Of a DNA stretch of 41,880 nt, positions 19,051-27,778 are shown one piece after another. The stretch spans positions 1-41,880 of the forward strand of contig JAFSQE010000002.1 in assembly GCA_017446775.1 (NCBI GenBank), read 5' to 3'. The position numbers and the translations under genes were made by a program. The first letter of the stretch is position 1. Every line of letters begins with the position of its first letter. The DNA is from Bacteroidales bacterium. GTDB taxonomy: Bacteria > Bacteroidota > Bacteroidia > Bacteroidales > UBA932. The notes under the pieces were generated by a model. It saw only the letters and a program-made list of their open reading frames with translations, had not been told where the DNA came from and made no database searches.

Positions 19051-19085
19051 GGACGAGGTCCTCTACAAAGGCAGGGACCTCGTCC
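19051..19085. repeat. Perfect inverted repeat after the rhamnosidase gene
   Basis: GGACGAGGTCC at 19051-19061 pairs perfectly with GGACCTCGTCC at 19075-19085 around 13 bases. The same arm sequence recurs in the next hairpin (19126-19178). There is no T tract, so it is not a standard intrinsic terminator. Confidence 0.6.
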
Positions 19086-19125
19086 GCGATAAAATCGTAA
19101 CATGCGTTAAATCAGCGATGTACAA

Positions 19126-19178
19126 AAAGAAGGTGGACGAGATACCCCCACCCTGTAGGGGACCTCGTCCACTTCTTT
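19126..19178. terminator. Probable bidirectional terminator between convergent genes
   Basis: A long imperfect hairpin pairs left arm 19126-19149 with right arm 19158-19178, about 20 pairs with small bulges. On the minus strand it is followed by TTCTTTTT, which suits the esterase gene; on the plus strand the stem itself ends in TTCTTTG. Its arms share GGACGAG/CTCGTCC with the preceding inverted repeat. Confidence 0.7.
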
Positions 19179-19194
19179 GTATGTGGTGGCGGGG

Positions 19195-20646
19195 CTACTC
19201 TGTGGTGAACGGCAGCAGCGGCATGCGGTAGTTGTTCCAGAGGTGTCCGATAGCAAAGTCGTGCCAGAGGTAGCGCACCTTCTTGATGTCGGAAACCTCG
19301 TCTGAGGTAATCACAACCACGTTCCCGCCGCAATCCTTGATGCGCGCAGGGTGCCAGGTTCCGTCGGCGCCTGCCACTTCAAAACCCTCCACGCCATTAA
19401 ACTCCCAGCCATTGTCACCGTGTATGCCGTTGTGGCAGTTGTGGAACACAACCCTTGCAGAAGAGCCTTCATAGATAACCCTGTCCAGGTCGGGGCAGGC
19501 ACTGCCGTAGCCCTTGAAGCCATACCAGTTCTCAAGCGCCAGATAGGCCAGACGGTCCCCCACGGCCTTTTTCTGGCGGGGATGGATAATACCCTCCTCA
19601 AAGTCGTAGACCAAATCGCAGGTGCCAGTCATAGCCGAGTTAGGCACCAGAGCGGCCGCAGCCTTCTGACGGTCGCGCAGCAGCGGGGCCAGCCCGGAAT
19701 CGCCTTCGCCGCTGTAGGGGTGCGGCGCTATCTGAACATAGTAGAACGGAAGGTCTCCCCGGCAGAAAAGCCTGCGCCAGAGGGTCACCATCGCCGCCTG
19801 ATACTTTGCGTAGTCCTGCGCGAATACCTTGCCCACGTTAGAGCACCCTTGATACCAGATAAAGCCGTTTACGGTATAGTGGCGCAGCGGATAGAGCATC
19901 GCGTTGTACAGCACGGTATATCGGTTCCCGGCCCAGCCGCCTTCGCGCGGGGCGATGCTTTCATCTATGCTTGCATCGGTTTCGCCCACACTCTTGAGGG
20001 CGTCGCGGTCCATCCAGCACTCTATCATGGTGCCGCCCCAGCAAGAGACGATAAGTCCGATGGGCACATTGAGCTCCTGAGCCAGCCGTTTGCCAAAGAA
20101 ATATGCGGTGGCACTGAAGCCCGGGGTGAATTCGCTGCCAGCGCAACGCCAGGTGCCGTTGCAGTCCTGTTGAGGCTGGGGAGATTCTGTCCTCTCCATA
20201 TAAATCATCCTCACAAAAGGGTAGTGGTTGCTCTCCCGGATCTCTTCTGCACCGTTCTCTATCGGCTGGATGCTCCAGCCCGCCATCGGCATCTCCATGT
20301 TTGACTGCCCGCTGCACAGCCACACCTCACCAATGAGCACATTCTCCAGCGTGAGCGACTCCTTGCCGGAAGCGATGGTTACGGTGTATGGGGTAAAGGA
20401 TGCCGCAGGAGTGGCCACAGCTACCTTCCAGAAGCCGTCTTCGCCAGCGATGGCGGTATATTTGGTCTTGTTCCAGCCCACCGACACTTTGACGCGCGCC
20501 CCGGCGTCGGCCCAACCCCAGATGTTGGCATCGGCATCCTGCTGTAAAACCATGTCGCTGCCGATGCAGTGCGGCAGACGCAACCCTTCTGCCCAGAGGG
20601 AAATGCCCGTTAGCAGGCAAATGAGAACCAGGATGATACGTTTCAT
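19195..20646 (-). CDS. Sialate O-acetylesterase-type SGNH hydrolase, secreted
   Basis: A 483-residue carbohydrate esterase expected to remove O-acetyl groups from sialic acids or other sugars outside the inner membrane. It has a type I signal peptide (residues 1-19, cleavage near WAE), a beta-rich N-terminal domain (about 22-105) and the SGNH domain: block I GQSNM with nucleophile Ser115, a GG oxyanion region in SCWGGTMIECW (201-211) and catalytic His355 in IIHPRQKK. The WYQGCSN stretch (264-270) has Cys where many relatives have Glu; I believe this form is common in Bacteroidota. Substrate is not proven; xylan-type acetyl groups are an alternative. Confidence 0.88.
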   Translation of the reverse strand: MKRIILVLICLLTGISLWAEGLRLPHCIGSDMVLQQDADANIWGWADAGARVKVSVGWNKTKYTAIAGEDGFWKVAVATPAASFTPYTVTIASGKESLTLENVLIGEVWLCSGQSNMEMPMAGWSIQPIENGAEEIRESNHYPFVRMIYMERTESPQPQQDCNGTWRCAGSEFTPGFSATAYFFGKRLAQELNVPIGLIVSCWGGTMIECWMDRDALKSVGETDASIDESIAPREGGWAGNRYTVLYNAMLYPLRHYTVNGFIWYQGCSNVGKVFAQDYAKYQAAMVTLWRRLFCRGDLPFYYVQIAPHPYSGEGDSGLAPLLRDRQKAAAALVPNSAMTGTCDLVYDFEEGIIHPRQKKAVGDRLAYLALENWYGFKGYGSACPDLDRVIYEGSSARVVFHNCHNGIHGDNGWEFNGVEGFEVAGADGTWHPARIKDCGGNVVVITSDEVSDIKKVRYLWHDFAIGHLWNNYRMPLLPFTTE

Positions 20647-20674
20647 GTTTCTGAATCGTGGATTTCTACAGACT

Positions 20675-20682
20675 CAAAGGTA
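20675..20682 (-). promoter_or_regulatory. -7 box for the sialate esterase gene
   Basis: On the minus strand this reads TACCTTTG, an exact TAnnTTTG match. It would give a leader of about 24 bases before the ATG at 20646. No convincing -33 element was found. Confidence 0.5.
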
Positions 20683-20730
20683 GCATTTTAAGGCGGGAAA
20701 TTATTACTTTTACGGCAAAATGTACTCCAG

Positions 20731-21396
20731 ATGAAAATGATTATGCGGATAGCGTTTTTGGCGACGGCGCTGCGTTGCGTTTTGCTGTCTGCGGCCAATG
20801 CGCAGCCGGTGGCGGTGGATATGGGCCTAAGCGTGAAATGGGCCGACAGAAACCTTGGCGCCGACGCTCCTGAAAGCTATGGCGATTATTTTGCGTGGGG
20901 CGAAACTGCACCCAAGGAGAATTACTCATGGAGTACATACGCCTGGGGCAACGGAGCCATGACCAAATATGCAGAGGGCTTTATCCTTAACCGGCAGCTC
21001 GATGCAGAAGACGATGCGGCACAGGTTCGCCTTGGCTGCGGCTGGCGCATGCCAACCTTTACCGAAGTTCAGGAACTGGTATATCAGTGCGACTGGCTTC
21101 TGGTCTCGCAGAACGGAGTGACGGGGTACAAAGTTACCAGCAAGGCCACCGGAGAGAGCATATTCCTGCCGGCGGCCGGTTATATGGAGGGGACTAAGCG
21201 ACACTTCCCCGGTACCGCCGGCCGTTACTGGAGCGCCACCCGCCATCCCTATCATCCGCAATGCGGGATGAATATCTTCTTTAGCGAAGAGTTTTACTAC
21301 GCTTATTTCTACGGACGCTTCCGCGGCTACCCCATCCGCCCTGTTATACAGGGGGATGACGCCCCTGAAACCCCTACCGCTTCAGGCTTGCCATAG
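20731..21396 (+). CDS. Secreted FISUMP-type domain protein
   Basis: A 221-residue exported protein of unknown function. It has a signal peptide (residues 1-24, cleavage after ANA) and then a domain resembling the Fibrobacter succinogenes major paralogous (FISUMP) family: DMGLSVKWADRNLGAD, YFAWGETAPKENYSWSTY, GCGWRMPTFTEVQEL, the GYWSAT-like GRYWSAT and the C-terminal GYPIRPV. In Bacteroidota these domains occur in cell-surface proteins, often as many paralogs. The protein carries one such domain only. It is divergent from the sialate esterase, and its stop is 24 bases from the convergent esterase at 21421. Nearby ATG codons make the start uncertain by a few residues. Confidence 0.78.
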   Translation: MKMIMRIAFLATALRCVLLSAANAQPVAVDMGLSVKWADRNLGADAPESYGDYFAWGETAPKENYSWSTYAWGNGAMTKYAEGFILNRQLDAEDDAAQVRLGCGWRMPTFTEVQELVYQCDWLLVSQNGVTGYKVTSKATGESIFLPAAGYMEGTKRHFPGTAGRYWSATRHPYHPQCGMNIFFSEEFYYAYFYGRFRGYPIRPVIQGDDAPETPTASGLP

Positions 21397-21420
21397 CACA
21401 GGTTCTCCCTGCTCTGGGGG

Positions 21421-22275
21421 TTATTCTCCGAAATGTATAGATGCCCAGGGGAGGGCGTAGTGGAGCACCATGGGCCAGTAGTACCAATCGTGATTGCCAT
21501 CGCGCACGCGAAACTCGTGCGGTATGCCGCGCCGGTTCATCTTGTAGTGCATATCCACAGAGAGCGGCAGCAGCCAGTCATCGTCGCCGATATCAAATGT
21601 CCACTTGACAGTGCGCAGCGCCGCCACAGTCTCTTCGCTGGCATTACCCACAAAATCCAGGGCAGAATTCTCCCGTACAGAGCGGCATACCACGGCCAGA
21701 AAGTCGCCGTTGCCATCACCGCCGACCTCGCCGCCCTTCTCGTCCAGCCAGGGACTCATCGCATAGCAGCTGGAGAACATCTCAGGGTGGTGCTGGCAAT
21801 AAACTGTGCTTCCGCCGCCGCCCATGGACAGTCCCATGATGGCGCGGTGCTTCTTATCGCCGATGCAGCGGTATTTGCTCTCCAGTTGCGGCATCAGCTC
21901 CTGGAAGAAGAAATCCTCGTAATTGCGCCCGGGCGTGTTAAAATAGCCATTAAGCACAGCCCTGGGATTGGGATGGCCGGCGTTGGGCATTATAATCACC
22001 ATCGGCATGGCCTGCCCGGCAGCAATCAGCCGGTCGGCAATCATCTGCATGTGACCGTGCTCTACCCAGCCGGCGTATGTGTCGCTTAGGCCGTGCAGCA
22101 GATACACCACAGGATAGCTCTTGCCGGAGGTCTCAAACCCGTCGGGGAGATAAACATTGCACCTGACATCGCAGCCCAGAATCTTGCTGGGGATGCTGTC
22201 CAAAACAACAGTGCCGCCCGCAAATGCCCTCACAGACAATGCCGCACACAAAAGGAATAAGAAGAACCGTTTCAT
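21421..22275 (-). CDS. Secreted CE1/esterase D-type alpha/beta hydrolase
   Basis: A 284-residue serine esterase of the putative-esterase family (feruloyl or acetyl esterase-like). It has a signal peptide (1-19, AFA cleavage), the HGLSDTYAGW oxyanion region (61-70), nucleophile Ser150 in GLSMGGGG, an acid probably among Asp231-Asp233 in DIGDDDW and His262 in DGNHDWYYW. It is the complete single-domain relative of the esterase at 23154. It lies just after the terminator of the large minus-strand operon, so it probably has its own promoter; only a weak -7-like TAGCTTTA (22295-22302, minus) was seen. Confidence 0.88.
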   Translation of the reverse strand: MKRFFLFLLCAALSVRAFAGGTVVLDSIPSKILGCDVRCNVYLPDGFETSGKSYPVVYLLHGLSDTYAGWVEHGHMQMIADRLIAAGQAMPMVIIMPNAGHPNPRAVLNGYFNTPGRNYEDFFFQELMPQLESKYRCIGDKKHRAIMGLSMGGGGSTVYCQHHPEMFSSCYAMSPWLDEKGGEVGGDGNGDFLAVVCRSVRENSALDFVGNASEETVAALRTVKWTFDIGDDDWLLPLSVDMHYKMNRRGIPHEFRVRDGNHDWYYWPMVLHYALPWASIHFGE

Positions 22276-22302
22276 GGATAAAAGATATTTTCTGTAAAGC
22301 TA

Positions 22303-22345
22303 CAAAAAAAACGACTGCCCGGAACACGCGGTGCCGGACAGTCGT
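22303..22345 (-). terminator. Intrinsic terminator ending the ribose/ADP-ribosyl operon
   Basis: The arms 22311-22322 and 22334-22345 pair over 12 positions with one mismatch. On the minus strand they are followed by a run of eight T. It lies 18 bases after the stop of the DUF4595-like gene and marks the end of the long operon. Confidence 0.88.
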
Positions 22346-22363
22346 AGAAAAAGCTGACGTGGA

Positions 22364-23134
22364 TTATTTGATTGCTTCCCAGGTGAAGGTGAATTCGCAG
22401 TCAAACTCAAGAGCGCCGGGTTCGCCATAGCTCTTGGTCTCCTTGGTGATGGCACCGGTAGCTGCATCATACTCATATGCGTACTCTGCAAGTGCAGTTC
22501 TGTCTGCCCACTGTGCGGTAGCGCAGCAGTATCTGGAAGCACGGCCAACGATACCGGACTCATAGAGCCATCTCTTGAGACCTGCATCCTCTGCCCACTC
22601 GGTGTGAACGGCGCCGACGTTTTCTTTATCGGTGTAGGTGTGCTCTTTGTGACGCCATGTGTCACCGTCGCCCTTTCTGGTCCAGTAGTCAACGCACTCG
22701 TTGGTAACGCTCTGCTGGGTAGCGTCTTCGCCGTCAACCTTTGCGGTTGCGATAAAACCGTCTACATAAGTGAGATCTACGGTCTTGTTCTTGTCGTAGT
22801 CTTTGATCTTGATTGCGAGACCATCTGCATTGAGGTCGATGTCAAAAGCGGCTTTGTCGCCATCCTTAACGGTGCACTTGTTGCCTTCGTATGTGAAGGT
22901 GAAGTTGCTGTAAACCTCGCCATTCCAGGAAGCGGCAACAGTAGCTACACGACCCTGTGCATCATAAGTGTATGCCCAAGTCTCATTGTCGTCGCCATAG
23001 ACAGCAACAAGAGTCTTCATCCTTGCAGTCTGCTTGAAAGCCTGCTCTTCGTCTTCGTTGTTGTCCTTGTCGCAGGAAACAAACATTGCTGCTACTGCGA
23101 ACAGCACGAGTGAAATGCTAAAAATCTTTTTCAT
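22364..23134 (-). CDS. DUF4595-like lipoprotein of unknown function
   Basis: A 256-residue lipoprotein: signal peptide with lipobox FVSC (Cys21) followed by a strongly acidic stretch DKDNNEDEE, which fits the Bacteroidota surface-export signal. The rest has repeated beta-strand units such as YTYDAQGRVATVAASWNG and YEYDAATGAITKETKSYG, resembling YD/RHS-type strands and the DUF4595 family. No catalytic motif is visible. It starts 19 bases after the esterase stop and is the last gene before the terminator, so it is co-transcribed with the DraG/Sus genes. A substrate-binding or structural surface role is possible but unproven. Confidence 0.8.
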   Translation of the reverse strand: MKKIFSISLVLFAVAAMFVSCDKDNNEDEEQAFKQTARMKTLVAVYGDDNETWAYTYDAQGRVATVAASWNGEVYSNFTFTYEGNKCTVKDGDKAAFDIDLNADGLAIKIKDYDKNKTVDLTYVDGFIATAKVDGEDATQQSVTNECVDYWTRKGDGDTWRHKEHTYTDKENVGAVHTEWAEDAGLKRWLYESGIVGRASRYCCATAQWADRTALAEYAYEYDAATGAITKETKSYGEPGALEFDCEFTFTWEAIK

Positions 23135-23153
23135 AAGTGTTAAATAAGATTGG

Positions 23154-24659
23154 TTAATAAATAAAAGTATTATGTAGAGTGAAAATGCAATTGATAATAT
23201 CCTGTCCGGAATCGTTTACTGAGTTGATAACCCTGTATTCGAACGGAATGCCGCCCCGCTTGCAGGTGCGGTAGAGCGTCCCGAAGTCGCGATACGATGC
23301 AGAGTCATCGGTGCAGCAGAAGCAGTACGTCTGCTCTTCGGACAAAGTGGCGGGAATGGTCCCTAACTTTGCCTCTACGAAATACAGGTTGTTGAACGAC
23401 TGCCGGTTGGCAAAAACCTTTATGCCGGCATCGCCTATGGCCATCACGCCAAGCCGCTCATAGCTGTATCCACTCAACGTTTCTGCCAAAGTCTCCTTGA
23501 AAGTGCCTTTGGAGACATCCATCGGTACTATGGCGTAAGGTTTCAGGGAATATTCCTTGAACATTGCGCCAATCAAGCTCCGGATTTTGTCTGCATCGAG
23601 CCCGTCATGGGCAAGAACCATAACGAGTTGCCCCTCTGTTACGGCATTGTATCTTTCCGAAACAAATGCTCCGGAGCTTTGAAGTGTGATTTCCGGAATA
23701 TTGTGTGTCTCTTCCAGACCGGGCCACTGGGAACCTCCGTTCATATAATAATCGAACATCGGTAAAACCTCCGTCAATGCGCCGAGCCAGTACTTGGAGG
23801 TGTGGGCTCCGTCTCCGACCCTGTATTCGTGCCTGATGCCGTTGTCGCGCATTTGAACATGGAGCGTATCGTTGGCGATAAGCAGCTGCTCCTCGTCGTC
23901 GCCGCAGGTAAAATACCAATGTACCTTCTCCAGCTCTGCCCTGTTTTCCGGTACAAACTGATAATAAGGGCAGTGCTCCATGTAATAGGGGGTTATGCGG
24001 GCTTCGCCATCCTGTCCTTTACCGCCAAAGATTCCCCCCCACTGATTGTCCCAGCCGCTCTGGGATTCGGCCATATACTGGTCGTCGGTGCGGAAAGACA
24101 TGCTTAGCGGGGCGCTGCAAAGGAAAGTTTCCGGATGCTTGAGGGCAAGTGCCATGGCGCCAAAGCCGCCCATCGAGTAACCTGTAACGGAGCGGTGCTC
24201 ACGGTCTGCTATGGTGCGGTATGTGGCGTCGATATGGGGAATCAATTCCTGGATGAACATATCCATATAGTTGAACGCCCCCGTGTAGAAGTTGCAGTAA
24301 TATGTTGTGAACCCCTGCGGGTACACATAAATCATATCAGAAAGACCCTGGTTCTCCAGTGCGAATATCTTGTCGTTGCCGTGCAGCCAGTTGCCGTTCC
24401 AGGAGTTATTGTCGTCGCCATAGCCGTGCAGCATATAAACCACGGGATACCGGCGCTCTTTGTCCGTGACGTAACTCTTGGGCAGAGTGATTGAGAAATT
24501 GACCTTACGGCCAAGAATCTGGCTCTGGATAGACAAGTCGGTGGTGTATCTCTGGAAATTCTCTCCCGGATCGGGTCCGTCCGGCTTGTCGGCATCGCAC
24601 GCGCATGCGGATACGAACGCAAGCAGCGTAATCAGTAACAGATATGGTTTATTCTTCAT
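23154..24659 (-). CDS. Lipoprotein esterase with a second, degenerate esterase domain
   Basis: A 501-residue lipoprotein (Cys19 in VSAC, then acidic residues). Residues about 40-315 form a CE1-type serine esterase: HGYGDD (78-83), nucleophile Ser162 in GYSMGGFG, acid Asp254 or 255 in CGDDEE and His286 in DGAHTS. Residues about 330-501 look like a second copy of the fold that has lost its catalytic residues: GVMAIGD (404-410) in place of GYSMGG, and EYRVINSVN (474-482) in place of EYRVGDGAH. The ATG at 24659 overlaps the end of the preceding DraG gene by 11 bases; the adjacent ATG at 24662 is also possible. The substrate may be an acyl or O-acetyl group on a ribose-containing molecule, which is inference only. 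Confidence 0.86.
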   Translation of the reverse strand: MKNKPYLLLITLLAFVSACACDADKPDGPDPGENFQRYTTDLSIQSQILGRKVNFSITLPKSYVTDKERRYPVVYMLHGYGDDNNSWNGNWLHGNDKIFALENQGLSDMIYVYPQGFTTYYCNFYTGAFNYMDMFIQELIPHIDATYRTIADREHRSVTGYSMGGFGAMALALKHPETFLCSAPLSMSFRTDDQYMAESQSGWDNQWGGIFGGKGQDGEARITPYYMEHCPYYQFVPENRAELEKVHWYFTCGDDEEQLLIANDTLHVQMRDNGIRHEYRVGDGAHTSKYWLGALTEVLPMFDYYMNGGSQWPGLEETHNIPEITLQSSGAFVSERYNAVTEGQLVMVLAHDGLDADKIRSLIGAMFKEYSLKPYAIVPMDVSKGTFKETLAETLSGYSYERLGVMAIGDAGIKVFANRQSFNNLYFVEAKLGTIPATLSEEQTYCFCCTDDSASYRDFGTLYRTCKRGGIPFEYRVINSVNDSGQDIINCIFTLHNTFIY

Positions 24660-26163
24660 CATAAACAACCATTTCAGATGCGTAAATCTCGTAATCGGGG
24701 TGGGGATTGTTCAAGCGCAGGGTGAGGGTGTGTTCTCCACTTGCAAAACAGTATTTTGAGAAAATCTCGTACTTGCGTTTGATATAGTCTATCGGCATGT
24801 TAAAGTTCTCTACCTGCTCGCCGTCTATCAGGGCGGTTATGTTGGCAACGTAGCTGTCGTCGGCATGGCCGGTTTTGCGCACTGAGCCCTCCACCACTAT
24901 GCTGTTGCCCTTGAAACTGAGCGAAACACTGTCGGTGAAAGCCTTCTTGAGCACCCGCTTCTCTACCGGTTTAATCCCCTCAAAACTTTGCTCCCAGCGT
25001 ACTGCCTGCGGAGTTTCCAACTCTATATAAATGCAATCGTCCCCCTCTTTCTCACTTTTTGGCGCAATAATTTTCACAAGTTCCAGGTTGGCCCAGCAAA
25101 CATCTTCCAGACACAGTCTGGTGTAGGGGAAGTTGATATACTTGATGCGCTCGACTCCCTTCTTCCACTCGTCGGGGATGGCGTCGTAGCCGTACATCAC
25201 TCCCAGAATACCTGCAGCCGATGCCGGATTGCAGTCGGAATCGTTGCCGCACCGGGTGGCGATGTCCATCGTTTTAAAAAAGTCTCCTGCACCGTAAAGC
25301 AGGCCGATAACCACAAACGCAGAGTTGATAGTGGCGTCTATGTTGAAGCCGTTCCAGACCCCCTCGGGGCAGCCGATGTCGTTGGCGTGGCGGTTGGTGA
25401 CCTCGAACCAGCACTGCTTCCAGTCGTCGGGATACATCTTCCAGTATTTGATGACATCGGATATGGTACTGTGGAACTTGGTCCCCTCCGGGATGGTCTT
25501 CAGCGCTTCGCAGACCACGGTGGGGATGTCATCGCACACATACGCCAGACAGTACATGGCACCGATATACACGCCGCCGTACCATCCGTCGCCGTAGTTC
25601 ATGATATGCCCGATGCGGTCGGAGAGTTCCGATGCCTTGTTCACCTGCCCGGGATAGAGCATGCCTATGAAATCGGCCTCAATCTGGAAGTCGATATCAT
25701 CTGCGTGTGGATTGTACATCCAGTGACCCGATTCGGGGGCGCCACGGCCGTTAAGGATGTTGTACCGCGCCGCCTGGTTGGCGTGCCACAGCTTGTAGTC
25801 GGCATTCGCAAAGGCCTCGGCATAACAGTCGGCAGGGGCGTCGATGCCATACTCCAGCATCGTCTCCAGAAAGGTCAGGTCCATGTACACGTCATCGTAC
25901 AGGCCGGGGTCTTCGATAAAGGTATCGTAGATGTAATCGTCGTACCAGGGGATGGGAATCTCTTCCATTATGATTCCACCCTTGTACTTGAACTCTGTGG
26001 GGCCGCCGTAGGTGCAGCCTATGGTCTGGCCGTACCACCCGCCGCGTATCTTGTCCATCAGTGTGGCGGAATCCATTTTGACCGTCTCCCCATAGGGGAT
26101 TGCGGGCTTACAGGTGCAGGCCGTCAGGATAAGGAGAGAAAGAAGTATGTAGAATTTTTTCAA
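24649..26163 (-). CDS. ADP-ribosylglycohydrolase-family lipoprotein (copy 1)
   Basis: A 504-residue DraG/ARH-type protein; family members cleave N- or O-glycosidic bonds to ADP-ribose using two Mg ions. A lipobox LTAC at Cys16 predicts membrane anchoring outside the cytoplasm. The catalytic domain spans about residues 32-340. Metal-site motifs are GLYDDVYMD (Asp90, Asp91, Asp95) and GNDSDCN (Asp308, Asp310); compared with the canonical TDD and DxDT, the Thr positions are Tyr and Cys. HANQAARYNI and NPHADDIDFQIEADF are shared with copy 2. A C-terminal beta-sandwich (about 370-504) resembles that of copy 2. It starts 7 bases after copy 2. A substrate other than protein-bound ADP-ribose is possible. 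Confidence 0.88.
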   Translation of the reverse strand: MKKFYILLSLLILTACTCKPAIPYGETVKMDSATLMDKIRGGWYGQTIGCTYGGPTEFKYKGGIIMEEIPIPWYDDYIYDTFIEDPGLYDDVYMDLTFLETMLEYGIDAPADCYAEAFANADYKLWHANQAARYNILNGRGAPESGHWMYNPHADDIDFQIEADFIGMLYPGQVNKASELSDRIGHIMNYGDGWYGGVYIGAMYCLAYVCDDIPTVVCEALKTIPEGTKFHSTISDVIKYWKMYPDDWKQCWFEVTNRHANDIGCPEGVWNGFNIDATINSAFVVIGLLYGAGDFFKTMDIATRCGNDSDCNPASAAGILGVMYGYDAIPDEWKKGVERIKYINFPYTRLCLEDVCWANLELVKIIAPKSEKEGDDCIYIELETPQAVRWEQSFEGIKPVEKRVLKKAFTDSVSLSFKGNSIVVEGSVRKTGHADDSYVANITALIDGEQVENFNMPIDYIKRKYEIFSKYCFASGEHTLTLRLNNPHPDYEIYASEMVVYDEE

Positions 26164-26170
26164 GGGATAA

Positions 26171-27778
26171 TCAGTTATGATAATAAACGTCTTCTATAGG
26201 TTTGTCGCCGTAATACTGTATGGCGTTGATTCGTAGCAGATAGGTGTCGGGCTTGGGGTTGCGCCATACCATCTTCACGTTGTGGCGGCCCGGTTCCATG
26301 CAGTATTTCCATGCCGGCTCCAGTTTGCGGGATGTACCCTTCATAGGGAGCATGGAAACCTGGTCCAGGGAGCCGTCTATCCAAACCTCAATCTCCGCCA
26401 CGTAATCGTCGTCTTCTTCTGCCAGGGCAAAGACCTCGCTGCCCACGTGCTTCTTGCTCACACGGGCGGCGTAGTCTGCGGTGATGCCTCGCAGGCATAC
26501 CAGATTGCCCCAGATTACGAAGCCGTTGCCCAAGAAGTCAAACTCGTAGGTGTCGCTCATCCAGTCGTCTTTCTGGTCGCGGTAGATGGGATAAGTGTCG
26601 GTGAAATTCTGCTCCAGTGGGAGTATCTCAACCGGTTTAAGCGGTATGGTGACGGAACTGTCGGTAACCTCGCCGCCGGAAAGTGAAATCAACTGCAGCG
26701 CCTGGTTAAAGGAGTATTCGCTCCCCTTGGCCAGCGAGACATCGGTCCCTTCAAAATCGAGGTCCCAAATCTCCATTACTGGATCTTTCCAGAATGCAGG
26801 CATCCCCTCCAGACCGAGCACTACGCCCAGCACGCCACCCACGGTGGCGGGGTTGCAGTCGGAGTCCTGACCGCAGCGGGTCGCAATCTCCAGGGAGCGG
26901 CCAAAGTCACCGCCGCCGTACAGCAGACCCATAGCCACGTAGGCAGAATTGATCTTGGCGTCGATGTCAAAGCTCAGGAAAACCCCCTTGGGACAACCTG
27001 TGTCGCAGCCCCACTTTTTGAGAATCTCAAACCAGGCCTGCTTCCAGTCAGAAGGATACTTCTTGTGGAATACGCGCACATCGTTCACGCACTGCCAGAA
27101 GGTACTCTCCTGTGGAATTCCCTCCAGCGCCATGTCAACAATCTTTGCCGGGTCGCTCTCTATGAAAGCGGCGCTGTAGAGGCCCGCCACAAAGGCTCCG
27201 CCGTAAAAGCCGTCGCCGCTGTTCATTATGTGCCCCACGCGGTTGGCAATATCCAGCGCCTGATCAAGCATCCCGGGCGCCATCAACCCCACAAAGTCGG
27301 CCTCGATCTGGAAGTCGAGATCGTCTGCATGCGGATTGTTCTTCCAGTTACCCGATTCGGGCGGCATGATGCCCTGGCGGATATTGTAGCGGGCGGCCTG
27401 GTTGGCGTGGGCCAGATGATACGGAGCGTATGCGAACCGCATTCCCAACTGCTCGGAAGTGGCATCCAAGCCCAGTTGTTCGAAGGCCTCTGCAAAGGTA
27501 AGGTCGTTGTAAACGTCGTCGAACAGGCCCGGCTTGCGGTCCCACCAGTATTTGACATATCCCTCGCCCCAGCTGATGGGCTGGCTGTCCGGAATCAGGG
27601 TACCGGTGAACTTGAATTCGGTTGGAGCTCCGTACACCACGCCTATCGTCTGGCCTGCCCACCCGCCGCGTATTTTGTCCATAAGGGCTTCGCGAGAAAG
27701 GTTAACGCTCTGCGGAGCCTTGGGGGCGCAACCGGCAAGTAGCAAAAGCGCCAGAAGTATTATGCTATTTCGCTTCAT
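26171..27778 (-). CDS. ADP-ribosylglycohydrolase-family lipoprotein (copy 2)
   Basis: A 535-residue close paralog of copy 1, with a very good lipobox LAGC (Cys17). The catalytic domain (about 30-340) contains LMDKIRGGWAGQTIG, GLFDDVYND (Asp87, Asp88, Asp92) and GQDSDCN (Asp305, Asp307). The C-terminal sandwich (about 385-535) has the same IDG...RK...KYC...GxH...NPKPD pattern as copy 1 but with an insert of about 30 residues near 445-475. Its start overlaps the end of copy 3 by 14 bases, so translation is probably coupled. Residues after Cys17 are basic (APKAP), suggesting periplasmic rather than surface location. Confidence 0.88.
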   Translation of the reverse strand: MKRNSIILLALLLLAGCAPKAPQSVNLSREALMDKIRGGWAGQTIGVVYGAPTEFKFTGTLIPDSQPISWGEGYVKYWWDRKPGLFDDVYNDLTFAEAFEQLGLDATSEQLGMRFAYAPYHLAHANQAARYNIRQGIMPPESGNWKNNPHADDLDFQIEADFVGLMAPGMLDQALDIANRVGHIMNSGDGFYGGAFVAGLYSAAFIESDPAKIVDMALEGIPQESTFWQCVNDVRVFHKKYPSDWKQAWFEILKKWGCDTGCPKGVFLSFDIDAKINSAYVAMGLLYGGGDFGRSLEIATRCGQDSDCNPATVGGVLGVVLGLEGMPAFWKDPVMEIWDLDFEGTDVSLAKGSEYSFNQALQLISLSGGEVTDSSVTIPLKPVEILPLEQNFTDTYPIYRDQKDDWMSDTYEFDFLGNGFVIWGNLVCLRGITADYAARVSKKHVGSEVFALAEEDDDYVAEIEVWIDGSLDQVSMLPMKGTSRKLEPAWKYCMEPGRHNVKMVWRNPKPDTYLLRINAIQYYGDKPIEDVYYHN

